Under the pieces are notes generated by a model. It did no database searches and was not told where the DNA came from. It worked only from the letters and a program-made list of their open reading frames with translations. From contig CP042469.1 of the NCBI GenBank assembly GCA_015243575.1, forward strand, positions 3,376,929 to 3,440,928: a stretch of DNA of 64,000 bases, given 5' to 3'. The stretch comes from Clostridiales bacterium. GTDB taxonomy: Bacteria > Bacillota > Clostridia > Peptostreptococcales > Anaerovoracaceae. Positions 37,032-46,231 of this stretch are shown here, one piece after another (the first letter of the stretch is position 1; each line of letters begins with the position of its first letter). Made by a program: the position numbers and the translations under genes.

Positions 37032-38399
37032 GCTCCAAAGTTCCTCATCGGAAGGCACGTGATTATCCTTCATATAATAAGCGATCCTTGATATATTGAT
37101 CAGATGTTTGTAATCCAGATTTTCCGAGATGCTGTTGTTCCCCCATGAGCCGCATCCAAGCGTGTTGGTTGGGGCAAGTCCGTTGAAGAAACTCCCGCCT
37201 GCACTGGTAGCACAAGTCTGGTTGATCACAAACCTGCTGACGCAGAGTTCTTTTCCTGCATATTCAATATGATCCTTGTTGTTGGAATGAATGGAAACGC
37301 TGTGGCCCTTCCCTTCCGCTTCCAGGTTGGCACGTGCGATTTCAACACCCTCCTCAAAGGCTTCATAGGAAAAAGCTGCAAGAACCGGACACATTTTTTC
37401 CTTGGCTAAAATATCCTCTTCCCCGATTCCGTCCGCCTCAACGATAATGACTCTTGTTCCCTCCGGTGCTTTCAGTCCCGCCAACTTGGCGATGGTTTCA
37501 ACAGACTGTCCCACGGCGTGTCTGCTCATAGCTCCTTCTGTGAACATCGCATTTCTCATCGCTTCCTTCTCTTCCTCGTTCCTGATTACCCAGGCACCAT
37601 TTTGTTCGAATGCCATAAGCATCTCATCGTACCGCTCCTTAGGCATGATGATGGATTGCTCTCCGGAACAAATAATTCCGTTGTCAAAAACCCTTCCCGC
37701 AATAATTTGTGGAACAGCCGTTTCAATATCCGCATCCCGGTCTATGATGCACTGCACATTGCCGGCACCAACGCCCAGCGCCGGCTTTCCGCTGCTGTAT
37801 GCAGCCTTTACCATCCCCATCCCCCCAGTGGCGATGACGATATCCGCACTTGAGATCAGGTTCTTCGTATTCTCCCGGGACTGCTGATCCAGGATCTGAA
37901 TCAGGTTTTTGGGAGCTCCAAGCTTGCCGATGGCTTCGTTGATCAACTCTACCGTTCTTGTGCTGCAGCGGATGGCCATATGGTGGGGTGTAATGATAAT
38001 CGCATTGCCCCCTTTTAATGCAAACATGGCATTGCTCATAGGCGTGACAATAGGATTGGTGCAGGGAGTAATGGCAGCTACAACGCCGATGGGTTTTGCG
38101 ATTTTCGTGATGCCCGTTGCTTCATCCCGCTCTATAATTCCTTTTGAAAGCTTCCCTTTCAGGCTATTCCAGATCGTCCTTGATTTCCCTCTGTTCTTGG
38201 CGATTTTATCGTCTACAACACCCATACCCGTTTCTTCTACCGCCATTTCCGCCAGAAACTCCGCATTGTCGTGAACCACTTTGCCAATGGTCATTACGAT
38301 CTCATCAATCTGCTTCTGAGAAAAAGCTTCGTAGATATGCTGAGCTTCTCGTGCTCTCTCGATGTATTCGTCTATATAAGCTTTGCTGTCCAGTTCCAT
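37026..38399 (-). CDS. sucD: CoA-acylating aldehyde dehydrogenase, probably succinate-semialdehyde dehydrogenase
   Basis: 457 residues from ATG 38399 (AAGGAGG upstream; a frame to 38423 is longer but lacks a site). The catalytic cysteine is in FDNGIICSGEQS; GVVAAITPCTNPIVTPM, MVKAAYSSGKPALGVGAGN and the C-terminal GCGSWGNNSISENLDYKHL match Clostridium kluyveri SucD closely as I recall it. SucD reduces succinyl-CoA to succinate semialdehyde with NADPH; acetaldehyde dehydrogenase is the main alternative. It is third in an operon after malic enzyme and fumarase, which supports C4 chemistry. Confidence 0.82.
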   Translation of the reverse strand: MELDSKAYIDEYIERAREAQHIYEAFSQKQIDEIVMTIGKVVHDNAEFLAEMAVEETGMGVVDDKIAKNRGKSRTIWNSLKGKLSKGIIERDEATGITKIAKPIGVVAAITPCTNPIVTPMSNAMFALKGGNAIIITPHHMAIRCSTRTVELINEAIGKLGAPKNLIQILDQQSRENTKNLISSADIVIATGGMGMVKAAYSSGKPALGVGAGNVQCIIDRDADIETAVPQIIAGRVFDNGIICSGEQSIIMPKERYDEMLMAFEQNGAWVIRNEEEKEAMRNAMFTEGAMSRHAVGQSVETIAKLAGLKAPEGTRVIIVEADGIGEEDILAKEKMCPVLAAFSYEAFEEGVEIARANLEAEGKGHSVSIHSNNKDHIEYAGKELCVSRFVINQTCATSAGGSFFNGLAPTNTLGCGSWGNNSISENLDYKHLINISRIAYYMKDNHVPSDEELWSI

Positions 38400-38442
38400 T
38401 TCTTCCTCCTTGTTCAAGATCATTGACCTTATTAAATTGGCT

Positions 38443-39816
38443 TCAGATCATTTTAGCAGGGTCAACAAAACGATCAAACTCTTCCTCCGTCAGAATACCC
38501 AAGGATACAGCCGCTTCTTTCAGCGTAAGACCCTGGCTGTACGCGGTCTTTGCGATGACAGCCGCCTTCTCATACCCGATATGCGGATTCAGTGCAGTCA
38601 CCAGCATCAAAGAAGACTCCAGATTCCGTTTCATCTTTTCCTCGTTTGGCTGTATGCCTGACGCACAGTGTTTTTCAAAGGATTCCATTCCATCAGACAG
38701 CAGTCTGACAGATTGAAGCATATTGTGAATCAGTACCGGCATATAGACATTTAACTGAAAATTTCCCTGCGATGCAGCAAAGCTTACCGCGGTATCATTT
38801 GCCATCACCTGACAACATACCATGGTCAGCGCCTCACACTGGGTGGGATTTACCTTACCAGGCATAATAGAACTGCCCGGTTCATTCTCAGGAATGAAAA
38901 GTTCCCCAATCCCAGCCCTAGGTCCGCTGGCCAGCCACCTGACATCATTTGCGATCTTCAGCAGATTTGCCGCCAAAGCCTTCAGGGCTCCGTGAGTATG
39001 TACCAGCGCATCCTTACTGGTAAGTGCATGAAACTTATTGGGAGCAGTAACGAATTCCAGAGCTGTCAGCATTGAGATTTTTTCTGCGACCCGCTCACCG
39101 AATTCCGGATGAGTATTTAGTCCTGTACCAACGGCAGTGCCTCCCAAAGCGATATCGCGAACATATTCCAGACTGTTCCGGATCATGCTTTCCGTCTGTT
39201 CCAGCATCACGAGCCAGCCGCTGATTTCCTGCCCCAAGGTCAGAGGAGTCGCATCCTGCAGATGGGTTCTTCCGATTTTAACGATATGCTGATAGCGCTC
39301 ACTCAGATCCCGAAAGGTCTCTTCCAGACGGAAGAGTGCTGGAAAAAGGCGAGCTTCAATCTCCGTCAATGCCGCGATATGCATGGCGGTAGGAAAAGTA
39401 TCGTTGGAGCTTTGCGCTTTATTCACATGATCGTTGGGATGAAGCTTCTCCTCGCCCAGGATTTGATTTCCTCTGCTGGCGATGACTTCATTGACGTTCA
39501 TGTTGGTTTGCGTTCCGCTTCCGGTCTGCCATACAGCAAGGGGAAACTGATCGTCCCACTTTCCTTCCAAAATCTCATCACAAGCTGAGGCAATGGCCTC
39601 CGCCATCTGAGCATCCAGCATGCCAAGGTCGAGATTCACCAAGGCAGCAGCCTTTTTCAAAACTGCAAAAGCCCGAATGATTTCAAGCGGCATCTTCTCC
39701 GTACCGATTTTGAAATTCTCAAGGCTTCTTTGCGTCTGCGCTCCCCAAAGCTTATCAGCCTCTACTGCGATCTCACCCATGGAGTCATGCTCAATCCGGT
39801 ATTGTTTCTCGTCCAT
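38443..39816 (-). CDS. fumC: Fumarate hydratase, class II
   Basis: 457 residues. Signature [16 protein letters not shown] with the mobile catalytic serine loop, plus [35 protein letters not shown] and [16 protein letters not shown]. It interconverts fumarate and malate. The class II enzyme has no iron-sulfur cluster, unlike the class I type common in anaerobes. It begins 33 nt after the malic enzyme gene. Confidence 0.95.
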   Translation of the reverse strand: MDEKQYRIEHDSMGEIAVEADKLWGAQTQRSLENFKIGTEKMPLEIIRAFAVLKKAAALVNLDLGMLDAQMAEAIASACDEILEGKWDDQFPLAVWQTGSGTQTNMNVNEVIASRGNQILGEEKLHPNDHVNKAQSSNDTFPTAMHIAALTEIEARLFPALFRLEETFRDLSERYQHIVKIGRTHLQDATPLTLGQEISGWLVMLEQTESMIRNSLEYVRDIALGGTAVGTGLNTHPEFGERVAEKISMLTALEFVTAPNKFHALTSKDALVHTHGALKALAANLLKIANDVRWLASGPRAGIGELFIPENEPGSSIMPGKVNPTQCEALTMVCCQVMANDTAVSFAASQGNFQLNVYMPVLIHNMLQSVRLLSDGMESFEKHCASGIQPNEEKMKRNLESSLMLVTALNPHIGYEKAAVIAKTAYSQGLTLKEAAVSLGILTEEEFDRFVDPAKMI

Positions 39817-39849
39817 GTTTCCGTTTCCTTTCTTAAGGCTTGTTTATTT

Positions 39850-41013
39850 TCATTTAAACTGATTTGTCCACGCTTCTCCCGCTGCTTTTGCGACTGCGTC
39901 CGCTACCCCGGGATGGAATGCGCTGGGTATGATATACGCTTCTGCAAGCTCGCTGTCCGGGATAATTCCTGCGATCGCGTATGCTGCAGCCACCTTCATT
40001 TCCTCCGTGATCCGTTCAGCTCTTACGGACAGTGCGCCCTTAAAGATCCCAGGAAATGCAAGCACGTTATTGATCTGGTTGGGGAAATCGGATCGGCCTG
40101 TTCCTATAATTCTAGCTCCCCCTTCTCTTGCCAGTTCCGGCATGATTTCCGGCTCCGGATTTGCCATGGCAAAAATGATAGGATCGTTCGCCATAGATCG
40201 GACCATTTCTACTGTCAACATCTTCGGTGCTGATACGCCGATAAAGAGGTCTCTTCCTTTCACAGCATCGGCCAAGGTACCTGTAAGATTCTCATGATTG
40301 GTTAGTTCTGCCAGCTCTTTCTTGCTGGCAGTCAGCTTGGGACTGGTTTTTGCAATGATCCCCTTTGTATCGCAAATTACGATGTCCTCCGTACCAAGGG
40401 CCTGGAGCATCTTGACTATGGCAACGCCCGCCGCTCCTGCTCCGTTCATAACAACCTTGAGCTCGCTGAATTTTTTTCCTGTCAGCTTAAGCGCATTGAT
40501 TACAGCGGCGGATACCACGATGGCGGTTCCATGCTGATCGTCATGAAATACAGGGATATCCAGCAGAGCCTGCAGTCTTCTTTCGATCTCAAAGCATCTG
40601 GGCGCAGAGATATCCTCCAGATTGATGCCTCCCAATGTGGGCGCAATATTTTTCACGATTTGAATGATCTCTTCTGTATCCTGTGTCTCAAGACAGATGG
40701 GAATGGCATCAATATCAGCAAAGGCCTTAAACAGAACAGCCTTTCCTTCCATGACGGGAATAGCCGCCTTGGCACCGATGTTTCCAAGTCCCAATACTGC
40801 AGAACCGTCACTGATTACTGCTACCGTATTCCCCTTTGTCGTATACTTGTAAACCAAATCCGGATCACGGTTGATTTCCCTGCAAGGCTCCGCCACACCC
40901 GGTGTGTATGCGATGCTCAGATCATCCTTGTTTTTCAGGGGCACCTTGCTGACAACAGACAGTTTCCCCTGATGCTCCTCATGAAGTTTCAACGATTCCT
41001 TGTAATAATCCAT
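39850..41013 (-). CDS. NAD(P)-dependent malic enzyme
   Basis: 387 residues: [41 protein letters not shown] (read as two motifs, [12 protein letters not shown] and [12 protein letters not shown]), [15 protein letters not shown], and [13 protein letters not shown] as nucleotide-binding loop. It decarboxylates malate to pyruvate. First gene of the malic enzyme-fumC-sucD operon. The short bacterial form lacks the C-terminal phosphotransacetylase-like domain. Confidence 0.93.
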   Translation of the reverse strand: MDYYKESLKLHEEHQGKLSVVSKVPLKNKDDLSIAYTPGVAEPCREINRDPDLVYKYTTKGNTVAVISDGSAVLGLGNIGAKAAIPVMEGKAVLFKAFADIDAIPICLETQDTEEIIQIVKNIAPTLGGINLEDISAPRCFEIERRLQALLDIPVFHDDQHGTAIVVSAAVINALKLTGKKFSELKVVMNGAGAAGVAIVKMLQALGTEDIVICDTKGIIAKTSPKLTASKKELAELTNHENLTGTLADAVKGRDLFIGVSAPKMLTVEMVRSMANDPIIFAMANPEPEIMPELAREGGARIIGTGRSDFPNQINNVLAFPGIFKGALSVRAERITEEMKVAAAYAIAGIIPDSELAEAYIIPSAFHPGVADAVAKAAGEAWTNQFK

Positions 41014-41092
41014 AGTTCCTCCTGTATGGCACTAGCCTGACCGTAACGATTATATTGCGTACCTCTGCCGTGTGCCATCGCTTCTATCAACT

Positions 41093-41175
41093 AAAGTGCC
41101 GCAAGTCAGTGTCATTGCAGATTTTCCGTCTACTGTACGGGAAATCTACAAAAGCTACTGCTTAAGCGGCACTTT
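41093..41175. terminator. Nested stem structure downstream of glnS
   Basis: Outer arms AAAGTGCCGC (41093-41102) and GCGGCACTTT (41166-41175) are perfect complements; an inner stem AGATTTTCCGT (41119-41129) with ACGGGAAATCT (41137-41147) has one wobble. It begins about 25 nt past the glnS stop and probably ends or stabilises its mRNA. Confidence 0.5.
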
Positions 41176-41200
41176 TAACATTTCAACATATTTTTCTAAT

Positions 41201-42865
41201 TTATTTCTTCCAAGAGCTTTTCAGATCGACGATCTGATTAAAGACCTTGTCTGAATCATTGGTAAGTGCTTCATCGGCGATATAATATCCATGACGGAAA
41301 AACTGATATCTCGTTCCCGCTGCAGTATGAAGCAAAGCAGGCTCTCCGTAAGCTTCAAACTCCTTTAAGGAATCCGGATTCAGGATATTTTCTCCCTTTT
41401 CATCCTCAATCATCAGATATCCATAGGATCGGATCTTTATTTTAACCGCAGTTTTCGCATCTACCCAGTGAATGGTTCCCTTGACTTTTCTTCCGTCAAA
41501 GCCGCTGCCGCTTCTTGTTTCAGGATCATAGGTGCAGCGAAGCTCAGTCACATTGCCGTCATCATCCTTGACCACATCCTGGCAGGTGATAAAGTAAGCA
41601 CCCTTAAATCGCACTTCATTTCCAGGGAAGAGACGAAAATACTTCTTCTCAGGGATTTCCATAAAATCATCCCGCTCTACATAGAGTTCTCTTGAGAATG
41701 GCACTTTTCTGATGCCTTTCGCTTCATCTTCCTTGCTGTTTTCAATATCAACTTCTTCCGTAACATCTTCGGGATAGTTGGTGATGACCACCTTCAACGG
41801 GTTCATAACCACCATGCGGCTCTCGACCTTGTCTTTCAGATCTTCTCGGATGCAGTGTTCCAACAGTGCAATATCCACCATGCTGTTGGCCTTGGAGACT
41901 CCAATTCTCTCGCAAAAATCCCGGATCGCTTCCGGCGTAAAGCCTCGTCTTCGCAGACCTGCAATGGTAGGCATTCTGGGATCATCCCAGCCATCCACAT
42001 TGCCATCGTCTACAAGCGCCTTTAAATATCTCTTGCTCATTACCATGTTTGTCAGATTGAGTCTTGCAAACTCGATTTGCTGTGGGGGCTGTTCCCATTC
42101 CAATTCTTTGAGAACCCAGTCGTACAGAGGCCTATGGTCTTCAAACTCCAAGGTACAGATGGAATGCGTAATCCCTTCTATGGCATCCTCGATGGGGTGG
42201 GCATAGTCATACATGGGATAGATACACCATTTGTCTCCCGTGTTGTGATGCTCTGCATGGGCAATCCGGTAAATGACCGGATCTCTCATATTGATATTAG
42301 GGGAGGACATATCGATTTTCGCACGGAGAACCTTTTCTCCGTCTTTGAACTGTCCTTGTTTCATGCTTTCAAAAAGCTCCAGGTTTTCCTGAACGGATCT
42401 GGTGCGATATGGGCTTTCTTTTCCCGGTTCCGTCAGGGTTCCTCTGTGCTGCTTCATTTCCTCTGCGGTAAGGTCGCAGACGTATGCCTTGCCCTTTTGA
42501 ATCAGTGCTACAGCACACTCATACATTTTATCAAAATAGTCGGATGCAAACAGCAGCTTATCCCACTGGAAGCCCAGCCATTTTACATCAGCCTCAATGG
42601 ACTCCACATATTCCGTGTCTTCTTTTACTGGATTGGTATCATCGAATCTCAGATTGCACTTTCCGTTATATTTCTGGGCAGTACTAAAATTGAGACAGAT
42701 TGATTTTGCGTGCCCGATGTGAAGGTATCCGTTGGGTTCCGGAGGAAATCTGGTGTATACTCTGTTTCCGTAGGTTTGATTCTCAAGATCCTTTTCTATG
42801 ATATTATGAATAAAATTTGACGCCGTCTGTTCGCCGTTCGTACCTGGTTTTTCAATTTCGGCCAT
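41201..42865 (-). CDS. glnS: Glutaminyl-tRNA synthetase
   Basis: 554 residues from ATG 42865 (GAAGGAGG upstream). Class I motifs are [15 protein letters not shown] (HIGH) and [13 protein letters not shown] (KMSKS equivalent). [17 protein letters not shown] and the C-terminal beta-barrel anticodon domain ([14 protein letters not shown]) identify GlnRS rather than GluRS. Many Firmicutes lack GlnS and use GatCAB transamidation, so its presence suggests either both routes or an ancient acquisition. Confidence 0.94.
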   Translation of the reverse strand: MAEIEKPGTNGEQTASNFIHNIIEKDLENQTYGNRVYTRFPPEPNGYLHIGHAKSICLNFSTAQKYNGKCNLRFDDTNPVKEDTEYVESIEADVKWLGFQWDKLLFASDYFDKMYECAVALIQKGKAYVCDLTAEEMKQHRGTLTEPGKESPYRTRSVQENLELFESMKQGQFKDGEKVLRAKIDMSSPNINMRDPVIYRIAHAEHHNTGDKWCIYPMYDYAHPIEDAIEGITHSICTLEFEDHRPLYDWVLKELEWEQPPQQIEFARLNLTNMVMSKRYLKALVDDGNVDGWDDPRMPTIAGLRRRGFTPEAIRDFCERIGVSKANSMVDIALLEHCIREDLKDKVESRMVVMNPLKVVITNYPEDVTEEVDIENSKEDEAKGIRKVPFSRELYVERDDFMEIPEKKYFRLFPGNEVRFKGAYFITCQDVVKDDDGNVTELRCTYDPETRSGSGFDGRKVKGTIHWVDAKTAVKIKIRSYGYLMIEDEKGENILNPDSLKEFEAYGEPALLHTAAGTRYQFFRHGYYIADEALTNDSDKVFNQIVDLKSSWKK

Positions 42866-43016
42866 CTGTTCTTTTCCTCCTTCAAAACTCATCACTATTT
42901 ATCTACATTCGCTGATATTATACCATTGAATGCTGTTCTGTGCAAAAACATATTAGCTATTGATATTTTTCCAGAAAATTGCTAAAATATAAGAAGAAAA
43001 AAAGGTGGTGATTAAT

Positions 43017-43475
43017 TTGGACACGATTGATTCTAAAATTTTAGAAGTTTTACAGGAAAATTCCCGCGTTTCCATATCCGATCTTAGCAAACAAGTGAAC
43101 CTGTCCTTATCAGCCGTCAGCGAGCGATTAAAAAAGCTGGAGGCTTCAGGGATCATTGAGCGGTACACCGTTATCCTGGATTCCAAGGCTTTGGGCCAGG
43201 AATTGACCGTTCTCATGAACCTCAGTTTGGAAAATCCCAGAGATACAGCAGAGTTTTTCGAAATGGTCGGAAAGGAAAACGAAATACTGGAATGCCACTA
43301 CGTGACCGGGGAATATGACTACATCCTGAGAATTACCACCAAGAACACGGCCACTCTTGAAGCACTCATGAACCGGATTAAGGCCATACCAGGTATTAAA
43401 AGAACACAGACCAACGTGGTATTGTCCAGCTTGAAGCACCACTACAGTATCTCACCCACCGTGGTGGAACGGTAA
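43017..43475 (+). CDS. Lrp/AsnC-family regulator
   Basis: 152 residues. N-terminal HTH: IDSKILEVLQENSRVSISDL, VNLSLSAVSERLKKLEASGI; C-terminal RAM domain with ILECHYVTGEYDYILRI. Such proteins sense amino acids and control their metabolism. The start is TTG 43017, six bases after AAAGGTGGTG (43001-43010); GTG codons at 43005 and 43008 lie inside that ribosome site. It is divergent from glnS. Confidence 0.88.
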   Translation: MDTIDSKILEVLQENSRVSISDLSKQVNLSLSAVSERLKKLEASGIIERYTVILDSKALGQELTVLMNLSLENPRDTAEFFEMVGKENEILECHYVTGEYDYILRITTKNTATLEALMNRIKAIPGIKRTQTNVVLSSLKHHYSISPTVVER

Positions 43476-43535
43476 GTGTTGAAAGGCAACGGAAACATGA
43501 TGTCCACCGATTGTTATAATTACAAAATGTTAAAA

Positions 43536-43592
43536 AGGGCTGTACGCATTAAGTGATCTTTCTGATCATCAATGTGTGCGAGCCCTATTTTT
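43536..43592 (+). terminator. Terminator of the Lrp-type gene
   Basis: AGGGCT (43536-43541) pairs with AGCCCT (43581-43586), extended by TACGCATT with AATGTGTGCG, then ATTTTTAT. The stretch from here to bioY holds only the BirA-type control region. Confidence 0.75.
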
Positions 43593-43719
43593 ATATACCA
43601 AAAGCAATAGTGTCAACCTTCGCGTATCTCAGTTCTCATCAGGATCATGTAAATTAGTCTCAAAGAATTGATACAGCTCATCGTAATTGCGGAATTACTA
43701 TGCGATCGGCCGTTCATAT

Positions 43720-43753
43720 ATCGTAAACCTTATTTTAATTTTAGGTTGACAAT
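43720..43753 (+). promoter_or_regulatory. BirA operator upstream of bioY
   Basis: ATCGTAAACC (43720-43729), 14 nt, GGTTGACAAT (43744-43753). This matches the Firmicute BirA box (TTGTAAACC, 14-16 nt, GGTTTACAA) in both arms and spacing. The right arm contains the -35 hexamer of bioY, so BirA bound with biotinyl-AMP would block transcription. Confidence 0.8.
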
Positions 43754-43774
43754 AGAAGCCGCTGACGTTATGCT
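43746..43774 (+). promoter_or_regulatory. Promoter of bioY-bioB
   Basis: TTGACA (43746-43751), 17 nt, TATGCT (43769-43774), overlapping the BirA box. The bioY start is about 48 nt downstream of the -10. Confidence 0.7.
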
Positions 43775-43821
43775 CATATTGTTCTTATATTATGTTTTTT
43801 ACCTACGGAAAGGATTGCATC

Positions 43822-44370
43822 ATGAAAACCAAAAGCATCTCCACCCTTACCTTGATCAGTCTAATGACTGCGGTTATCTGCATTCTGGGGCCTCTTTCAC
43901 TCCCAATACCGATTTCACCGGTTCCGATTTCACTTACCAACCTTGCCATCTATTTTGCCGTCGTTATCCTCGGCTGGAAAAACGGAACGATCAGCTACTT
44001 GGTTTACCTTTTCATCGGCTTTGCTGGAATGCCGGTTTTTTCAAATTTTACAGCAGGGCCCGCCAAGCTGCTGGGACCTACAGGCGGATATCTTATCGGC
44101 TTTATCTTTATGGCGCTTATCGCAGGTTTTTTCGTAGAGAAATTCCCGGATAGAATTTATATGTATATGGTGGGAATGGCACTGGGAACATACGTCACCT
44201 ACATCCTGGGCACAGGCTGGCTCGCATGGCAGGCGAATCTGGATCTGAAAGCAGCTTTATTTGCCGGAGTCATTCCATATATTCCCGGAGATATCATAAA
44301 AATGATAATTGCCGCCATCTTTGGCACGACCATCAGAAAACGGATCAAAAAAGCCGGCTATCTTGCCTGA
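43822..44370 (+). CDS. bioY: Biotin transporter substrate-binding component BioY
   Basis: 182 residues, six membrane helices. SLPIPISPVPISLTNLAIYF near the N terminus, GFAGMPVFSNFTAGPAKLLG and GPTGGYLIGF are BioY signatures. It captures biotin, alone or with an ECF energy module (none in this window). ATG 43822 follows GGAAAGGA; a frame from 43792 adds ten residues. Under the BirA box and followed by bioB. Confidence 0.93.
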   Translation: MKTKSISTLTLISLMTAVICILGPLSLPIPISPVPISLTNLAIYFAVVILGWKNGTISYLVYLFIGFAGMPVFSNFTAGPAKLLGPTGGYLIGFIFMALIAGFFVEKFPDRIYMYMVGMALGTYVTYILGTGWLAWQANLDLKAALFAGVIPYIPGDIIKMIIAAIFGTTIRKRIKKAGYLA

Positions 44371-44458
44371 TTCATGAAATATATCTCAAGGCATAATCGA
44401 TTTTCACAGAACGAAGAAATCATATGGAGATCAGGAAACATCAGGAGGAAGAAACCAC

Positions 44459-45415
44459 ATGGAGATCAAAAAACTTTCGAAAGAGATTATAGCGGGCAGA
44501 AGGCTAACCCGCCAGGAGGATCTGACTTTTTTCACGGCTGCTGATTTAAAAGAGCTCTGCGATGGTGCTAATGAGATTCGAGAGGCTTTATGCGGTGATT
44601 CTGTCGATTTATGCTCCATCATCAACGGAAAGAGCGGCGGCTGCAGTGAGGATTGCAAATTCTGTGCTCAAAGCTCCCACAATCATACTGGAATATCAGA
44701 ATACAACTTGCTGGATACCGATACGATTCTGGCCGATTGTAAAAAGCATGAAGGCAAAGGGGTGCATCGCTTTTCCATCGTAACTGCTGGACGAGAGTTA
44801 ACCCGTAAAGAATTGGCGGCGGTTTGCGACGCCTATCATAGAATGAAGGAAGAATGCAGCATTAGCTTATGTGCTTCCCATGGTCTGCTTTCCGCAGATG
44901 CGTTCGCAGCTCTGAAACAGAGCGGTGTTTCCATGTATCATGAAAATATAGAGACTTCAAAAAGGAATTTTCCAAACATCTGCACCACCCATACCTACGA
45001 AGACAAAATCCATGCAATCCTGCTTGCACAAAACGCAGGGCTGAAGGTCTGTTCCGGCGGGATTATTGGTATGGGAGAAACGTTCGAGGACCGGCTTGAT
45101 ATGGCTGTCAGTTTGTCCGAGTTAGGGATCCAATCCATTCCTATCAATGCCCTGATGCCCATTAAGGGAACCGACTACGAAAATCTGAGGCAGCTCACAG
45201 AGGATGAAATATTGAGGACCATAGCCATGTTTCGCTTTATCAATCCAACGGCAAGAATCCGTTTAGCTGCCGGAAGGAGCTTGATGGAAGACTCGGGGCG
45301 CAAAGCATTTTTTGCTGGTGCAAATGCGACAATAACGGGAGATCTGCTGACGACCTCCGGCAATAGCATCGATCAGGACAAAGAAATGCTGATTTCGATG
45401 GGATTCCAGATCTAA
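44459..45415 (+). CDS. bioB: Biotin synthase
   Basis: 318 residues. The radical SAM cysteines are Cys62, Cys66 and Cys69 in GGCSEDCKFCAQSS; the second cluster ligands fit CASHGLL and IRLAAGR (arginine ligand), and GGIIGMGETFEDR is the usual barrel motif. It inserts sulfur into dethiobiotin. No bioA, bioD or bioF is near, so the cell may depend on imported dethiobiotin or hold the rest elsewhere. AGGAGG precedes the ATG. Confidence 0.94.
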   Translation: MEIKKLSKEIIAGRRLTRQEDLTFFTAADLKELCDGANEIREALCGDSVDLCSIINGKSGGCSEDCKFCAQSSHNHTGISEYNLLDTDTILADCKKHEGKGVHRFSIVTAGRELTRKELAAVCDAYHRMKEECSISLCASHGLLSADAFAALKQSGVSMYHENIETSKRNFPNICTTHTYEDKIHAILLAQNAGLKVCSGGIIGMGETFEDRLDMAVSLSELGIQSIPINALMPIKGTDYENLRQLTEDEILRTIAMFRFINPTARIRLAAGRSLMEDSGRKAFFAGANATITGDLLTTSGNSIDQDKEMLISMGFQI

Positions 45416-45421
45416 TTTAAA

Positions 45422-45462
45422 AAATAAGTGGCCAAAATCCGACTGAATTTGGCCACTTATTT
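45422..45462. terminator. Bidirectional terminator after bioB
   Basis: Fifteen-base perfect arms 45422-45436 and 45448-45462 with an 11-nt loop, A-rich before and T-rich after. It serves bioB and possibly the convergent HxlR-type gene. Confidence 0.8.
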
Positions 45463-45532
45463 CATTTCAATAGTTGAAACATGCACTATTTTTTTCTTGG
45501 CAATTTCGCCAAGATTTCGGCCGGACAGCAAA

Positions 45533-45859
45533 CTAGCTTTTACTCATCTGCTTAGCACCCCATTTAGACAATTCACGAATAAAAGGGATCAGCACCTGCC
45601 CCTCTTCCGTCAAGGAGTATTCCACCCGCGGCGGTATTTCTGGATACTGAGTCCGGGTTACGAGGCCGTATTGTTCAAGCTCTTTTAAGGATTGGGAAAG
45701 CATCATATTTGTGATTCCGTCCACTCTTCGTTTCAATTCATTATATCTTTGCACCGGTTTTTTATACAAAGCCCAGATAATCTGCAAATGCCATTTTCCA
45801 CCGATCAAATTCAAGGCATAGGCAACAGGGCATTCTGTTACTCGATCTTTTCTATCCAT
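45533..45859 (-). CDS. HxlR-family winged-helix regulator
   Basis: 108 residues: CPVAYALNLIGGKWHLQIIW with Cys10 at the usual place, RYNELKRRVDGITNMMLSQSLKELEQ as recognition region, and wing PRVEYSLTEEGQVLIP. HxlR proteins often sense aldehydes, quinones or redox state through this cysteine. It is divergent from the acd-etfBA operon and may control it or itself. Confidence 0.88.
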   Translation of the reverse strand: MDRKDRVTECPVAYALNLIGGKWHLQIIWALYKKPVQRYNELKRRVDGITNMMLSQSLKELEQYGLVTRTQYPEIPPRVEYSLTEEGQVLIPFIRELSKWGAKQMSKS

Positions 45860-45912
45860 TGCAATTCTCCATTACTCAGTTTTTCCTGACTTGATCAGAA
45901 ATAACTGCATAC

Positions 45913-45940
45913 TTGTTTTAATTAGCCTTTCTCTTATAAT
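45913..45940 (+). promoter_or_regulatory. Promoter of the acd-etfBA operon
   Basis: TTGTTT (45913-45918), 16 nt, TATAAT (45935-45940). A palindrome TGATATTATCA (45940-45950) overlaps the -10 edge and could be an HxlR operator. The acd start is about 290 nt downstream. Confidence 0.55.
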
Positions 45941-45983
45941 GATATTATCATACCAAAACTCGGAAGAAAAGAGATCAATTCAT

Positions 45984-46208
45984 TTTATCTGGCAGGAAAT
46001 ATCATATCCTACCAGATAAAATGGGGAGTGCAGAGGGGCACCCTCGCCGATAAAGGAGGGTGCTCAGGCTGCTTGCAGCCGCCGAAGGGAACCATAGCCT
46101 TTTTGCCCCAAGCTTGCTTGGCTTGGCAAAACGGACAGCATGCGAGCGAAGCGAGTCGGAGGCGCAGCCGTTGGGTTCCCTAGCGGAAGTGGTGTAGCCA
46201 CTTTTTTT
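45984..46208 (+). promoter_or_regulatory. Hairpin-rich leader of acd ending in an intrinsic terminator
   Basis: Successive inverted repeats: 45984-45997 with 46007-46020; GCACCCTC (46038-46045) with GAGGGTGC (46056-46063); GGCTGC with GCAGCC (46068-46080); AGGGAACC (46085-46092) with GGTTCCCT (46174-46181) enclosing TTTTGCC/GGCAAAA (46100-46106, 46124-46130); finally AAGTGG (46187-46192) with CCACTT (46198-46203) and seven T. The last hairpin lies 24 nt before the acd start, so transcripts from 45940 must pass it. This looks like attenuation, or a repeat element inserted in the leader. Confidence 0.55.
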
Positions 46209-46231
46209 ATCAAACAGGAGGAGAATGAAAA

